Part shown: positions 13,670-16,560 of the stretch, piece by piece
How positions within the stretch are numbered: position 1 is the first letter of the stretch
How the letters are laid out: every line of letters begins with the position of its first letter
NCBI GenBank assembly: GCA_001643535.1
Contig: LXTG01000029.1
Span: forward strand, 1-16,560
From: a candidate division NC10 bacterium SPGG6
GTDB lineage: Bacteria; Methylomirabilota; Methylomirabilia; Methylomirabilales; CSP1-5
Reading direction: 5' to 3'
Length of the DNA: 16,560 bases
Translations under genes and position numbers: made by a program
Notes under the pieces: generated by a model
What the model was told of the DNA's origin: nothing
What the model saw: only the letters and a program-made list of their open reading frames with translations
Database searches by the model: none

Positions 13670-16450
13670 GTGGTGGACTACAAGGCGACCCTCAACCTGC
13701 CCCAAACGACCTTTCCCATGAAGGCGAGCCTCACGGAACGAGAGCCGGAGATTCTTCGCGCGTGGGAGGAGCGGAAGATCTATCAGAAACTCCGGGAGCT
13801 TCGAGCGGGTCGTAGCATGTGGATCCTCCACGACGGCCCCCCGTACGCCAACGGCCACATCCACATGGGCCACGCCCTGAACAAGATTCTCAAAGATTTT
13901 GTTGTCAAGTCCCGGTCCATGATGGGCCACAACGCCGTCTTTGTTCCCGGCTGGGACTGCCATGGGCTGCCCATTGAGCATCAGGTGGACAAGGAGCTTG
14001 GGGACCGCAAGAAGACGGTGGGAGTGGTGGAGAAGCGACGGTTCTGCCGAGAGTACGCCGCCCGGTTTATTGCCGTGCAGCGCGAGGAGTTTCGGCGGCT
14101 CGGGGTGTTGGGCGATTGGGGGCAGCCTTACACAACTATGGACTACCGCTACGAGGCGGTCATCCTACGGGAGCTGGCCAAATTCGTGGAGGCTGGCAGC
14201 GTGTACCGGGGATTGAAGCCGGTCCACTGGTGCGCCACCTGCCAGACAGCGTTGGCCGAGGCGGAGGTCGAGTATGACGATCACCGCTCCCCCTCGATCT
14301 ATGTCAAGTTCCCAGTGAAAAATGCCAAAGGGAAATTTCCAGTCGATCCAGTCCAGGGGACCTCTTTTGTCATCTGGACGACTACTCCGTGGACTCTCCC
14401 TGCCAATCAGGCCATCGCCCTGAACCCGCGCCTGGTGTACCGTCTCGTGAAGACCCCCGCTGGAGAGCTAATCCTGGCCCAAGAGCTGGTCGCCGCATGC
14501 ATGGAGACCTTCGGCTACACCGCGGCCGACTATCAGGTCACGGATGGGGCCTGGCCAGGGGCGAAGTTAGAGGGCGTCGTCTGTCAGCATCCGTGGCTTG
14601 ACCGGGACGTACCGGTGGTGCAGGCGGAATATGTGAGCACGGACCGGGGGACGGGATGTGTCCATACCGCTCCCGGGCACGGGACCGAGGACTACGAGAC
14701 CGGCCTTCGGTATGGGCTCAAGGTCGAGAATCCCGTCGATGATGAGGGACGGTTTGTGGCTGACCTTCCTCTCTTTGGGGGGATGAATGTCTGGGAGGCC
14801 AACTCCAGGATCATCGCCGAGCTGCGCCAGCGGGGCAACCTGGTGGCTGAAGGGATTGTTGATCACTCTTACCCCCACTGCTGGCGGTGTAAGAACCCGA
14901 CCATCATCCGCGCCACCGAGCAGTGGTTCATCTCTATGGAGAAGAACAACCTCCGCCAGCGAGGGTTGGAGGAGATCCGGAAGGTGAAGTGGATTCCGCC
15001 ATGGGGGGAAGAACGAATCTCGAATATGATCCTGACCCGGCCTGATTGGTGCATTTCGCGACAGCGGGCCTGGGGGGTTCCCATCGCGGCCTTTTACTGT
15101 CAGGCGTGTCACGGCCTTCTCGCCGAACGACACCTCATGGAACGGGTGGCGGATCTCGTGGAGCAGGAGGGGGCAGACGTCTGGTTTCTGAAGAGCGCCG
15201 AGGACCTGCTGCCTCCCGGCACCCGTTGCCCCCACTGCAACGGCACGCGGTTTACCAAGGAGGATGACATTCTAGACGTCTGGTTCGACTCCGGCGTCAG
15301 CCAGGCAGCAGTTCTCGAGACGCGGCCAGACCAGCACTGGCCCGCAGAGATGTATCTCGAGGGGAGCGATCAGCACCGGGGCTGGTTCCACAGCTCCCTC
15401 TTGGTGGCAGTAGGGACCAAGGGGCAGGCGCCCTACAAGGAGGTTCTCACCCACGGCTTCGTGGTGGATGGAGAAGGGCGCAAGATGTCCAAGTCGCTGG
15501 GGAACGTCATCGCCCCTCAGGAGGTCATGTCCACTTACGGCGCCGAGGTCCTGCGCCTCTGGGTCGCGGCCGAGGATTACCGGGATGATGTCCGCCTCTC
15601 TCCCGAAATTCTCACTCGTCTCGGCGAGGGCTATCGTCGGATCCGAAACACGTGCCGCTACCTCCTGGGCAATCTTTACGATTTTGATCCTCAGAGGCAT
15701 CTGGTGCCGCCGGAGGCGCTGCTGGAGATCGACCGGTTTATCCTCCACCGGCTCCAAAAGCTGACGGGGCGACTCCTCCGGGCGTACGAAAGGTACGAGT
15801 TTCATATTCTGTTTCACGCCCTCCACAATTTCTGTGCCGTGGACCTCTCGGCCTTCTACCTCGACGTCCTGAAGGACCGGGTCTACACGTCAGGCGCCGC
15901 AACCCCCGAACGGCGGGCAGCCCAGACCGCTATGTACCTCATCCTTCAGAGCCTCACATTGCTTATGGCCCCGGTCCTCTCCTTCACCGCCGACGAGATC
16001 TGGGGGTATATTCCCCAGCGCGGGGGTGAGGCGGAGAGTGTACACCTGGCGGAGTTCCCCCGGGTGGACGAAGCGTATGTGGCCGACGCGCTGGCCGAGC
16101 GCTGGGAGCGGCTTCTTCGGGTGCGTGACGAGGTGTTCAGGGTCCTGGAGGAGGCGAGAAAGAGCAAAGTGATCGGGAATGCCCTGGAAGCCAAGGTGGA
16201 GATCCGGGCGGGTCCTGCTCTGCTGCCTTTCCTCCAAGGCTACGCGAAGGATCTGCCGACAATCTTCATCGTTTCCGCGGTGGATCTCACACCGGCCCTC
16301 CCGAGTGGCCCCGACCTTTCCGTCGTAGTTCACCGGGCTCCGGGACGCAAGTGCGACCGGTGTTGGGTGTACCGGGAAAGTGTCGGGCAGTCCCCGGAGC
16401 ATCCTACCCTCTGTGATCGCTGTATCGCCGTCCTGGGGGTGGGTTCATAG
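13670..16450 (+). CDS. ileS: Isoleucyl-tRNA synthetase
   Basis: The 926-residue protein is a complete bacterial-type IleS. The N-terminal DYKATLNLPQTTFPMKASL is typical. The class I HIGH motif is HMGH at 65-68 (within PYANGHIHMGH), and the CP1 editing domain has TTPWTLPANQAIALNP and GTGCVHTAPGHGTEDYETG. KMSKS occupies 605-609, and the anticodon-binding region follows. A C-terminal zinc site has Cys895, Cys898, Cys915 and Cys918. The enzyme charges tRNA-Ile and hydrolyses misactivated valine. Two adjacent GTG codons (13670, 13673) follow GGAGG (13664-13668). The second has better spacing, so the true start may be 13673. It is followed by lspA. Confidence 0.97.
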   Translation: MVDYKATLNLPQTTFPMKASLTEREPEILRAWEERKIYQKLRELRAGRSMWILHDGPPYANGHIHMGHALNKILKDFVVKSRSMMGHNAVFVPGWDCHGLPIEHQVDKELGDRKKTVGVVEKRRFCREYAARFIAVQREEFRRLGVLGDWGQPYTTMDYRYEAVILRELAKFVEAGSVYRGLKPVHWCATCQTALAEAEVEYDDHRSPSIYVKFPVKNAKGKFPVDPVQGTSFVIWTTTPWTLPANQAIALNPRLVYRLVKTPAGELILAQELVAACMETFGYTAADYQVTDGAWPGAKLEGVVCQHPWLDRDVPVVQAEYVSTDRGTGCVHTAPGHGTEDYETGLRYGLKVENPVDDEGRFVADLPLFGGMNVWEANSRIIAELRQRGNLVAEGIVDHSYPHCWRCKNPTIIRATEQWFISMEKNNLRQRGLEEIRKVKWIPPWGEERISNMILTRPDWCISRQRAWGVPIAAFYCQACHGLLAERHLMERVADLVEQEGADVWFLKSAEDLLPPGTRCPHCNGTRFTKEDDILDVWFDSGVSQAAVLETRPDQHWPAEMYLEGSDQHRGWFHSSLLVAVGTKGQAPYKEVLTHGFVVDGEGRKMSKSLGNVIAPQEVMSTYGAEVLRLWVAAEDYRDDVRLSPEILTRLGEGYRRIRNTCRYLLGNLYDFDPQRHLVPPEALLEIDRFILHRLQKLTGRLLRAYERYEFHILFHALHNFCAVDLSAFYLDVLKDRVYTSGAATPERRAAQTAMYLILQSLTLLMAPVLSFTADEIWGYIPQRGGEAESVHLAEFPRVDEAYVADALAERWERLLRVRDEVFRVLEEARKSKVIGNALEAKVEIRAGPALLPFLQGYAKDLPTIFIVSAVDLTPALPSGPDLSVVVHRAPGRKCDRCWVYRESVGQSPEHPTLCDRCIAVLGVGS

Positions 16451-16475
16451 AACCCCGAACTCTGAACCCTGAACC
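16450..16475 (+). repeat. Heptamer tandem repeat GAACYCY before lspA
   Basis: The units GAACCCC, GAACTCT, GAACCCT and a partial GAACC run without interruption from the last base of the ileS stop to the lspA start codon. They fill the entire intergenic gap and leave no Shine-Dalgarno sequence. Confidence 0.7.
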
Positions 16476-16560
16476 ATGAGCGCTATGTCCTTCTATGTCA
16501 TCGCCTTCACCATTTCTGTTCTGGACCAGATCTCAAAATTCTACGTGCAACAGACGCTTC
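16476..16560 (+). CDS. lspA: Lipoprotein signal peptidase LspA, N-terminal fragment
   Basis: ATG 16476 (or the in-frame ATG 16485) begins a frame open to the window edge. It reads MSAMSFYVIAFTISVL followed by DQISKFYVQQTL, the start of the first membrane helix and the conserved D-Q-x-S/T-K segment of signal peptidase II. The enzyme cleaves prolipoprotein signal peptides after lipidation; its catalytic Asp pair lies further on, outside the window. ileS-lspA is a very common gene pair, and the two are 25 nt apart here. No ribosome binding site is visible before either ATG. Confidence 0.85.
   Translation, partial: MSAMSFYVIAFTISVLDQISKFYVQQTL

Overview
The window is GC-rich bacterial chromosome from an organism with a Gram-negative-type envelope. 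It encodes a type IV pilus or type II secretion ATPase, an inner-membrane SurA/PpiD-like chaperone, the MreBCD-PBP2-RodA elongasome, IleS and the start of LspA. Dense intergenic direct repeats and palindromes, together with this gene content, suggest an uncultured environmental lineage. I would guess the NC10/Methylomirabilota-Rokubacteria area, but this is a low-confidence impression and no marker here proves it.

Left third (1-4600). The 5' part of a PilB/GspE-type ATPase gene reads leftward off the window. It abuts the C-terminal half of a thioredoxin reductase gene whose N-terminal half is missing. Two copies of a 104-bp direct repeat (987-1090 and 2228-2331, two differences) bracket a frameshifted HbpS/GlcG-like (DUF336) gene and an OMP-decarboxylase-superfamily protein that resembles hexulose-phosphate synthase but lacks its catalytic Asp-x-Lys motif. 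A small cupin, the tRNA thiouridine enzyme ThiI and a tiny two-helix membrane protein follow. A minus-strand pair of a SurA/PpiD-like anchored chaperone and a small unknown protein comes next.

Centre (5600-11283). A divergent promoter region separates the chaperone gene from the cell-shape operon mreB-mreC-mreD-mrdA-rodA. mreC/mreD and mreD/mrdA overlap by 4 nt, and rodA follows mrdA after 15 nt. The products form the elongasome that drives lateral cell-wall synthesis: MreB filaments, the MreC/MreD scaffold, the PBP2 transpeptidase and the RodA glycosyltransferase. A repeat/palindrome element sits between mreB and mreC. A 196-bp MITE-like element with terminal inverted repeats starts exactly at the rodA stop codon.

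Right third (11284-16560). A small unknown protein with a possible 20-codon leader ORF is followed by a non-coding segment whose fold matches 6S RNA: closing stem, asymmetric central bubble, long apical arm, and a -10 box just upstream. Then come a DUF218 (YdcF/SanA/ElyC-like) membrane protein and two overlapping small membrane-protein genes. ileS has its own strong promoter, and a terminator-like hairpin lies between that promoter and the ileS start, which suggests attenuation. lspA starts after a GAACYCY heptamer repeat and runs off the right edge. The most notable points are the probable 6S RNA, the MITE at rodA, the repeat-bracketed module with the motif-less HPS homologue, and the ileS leader.
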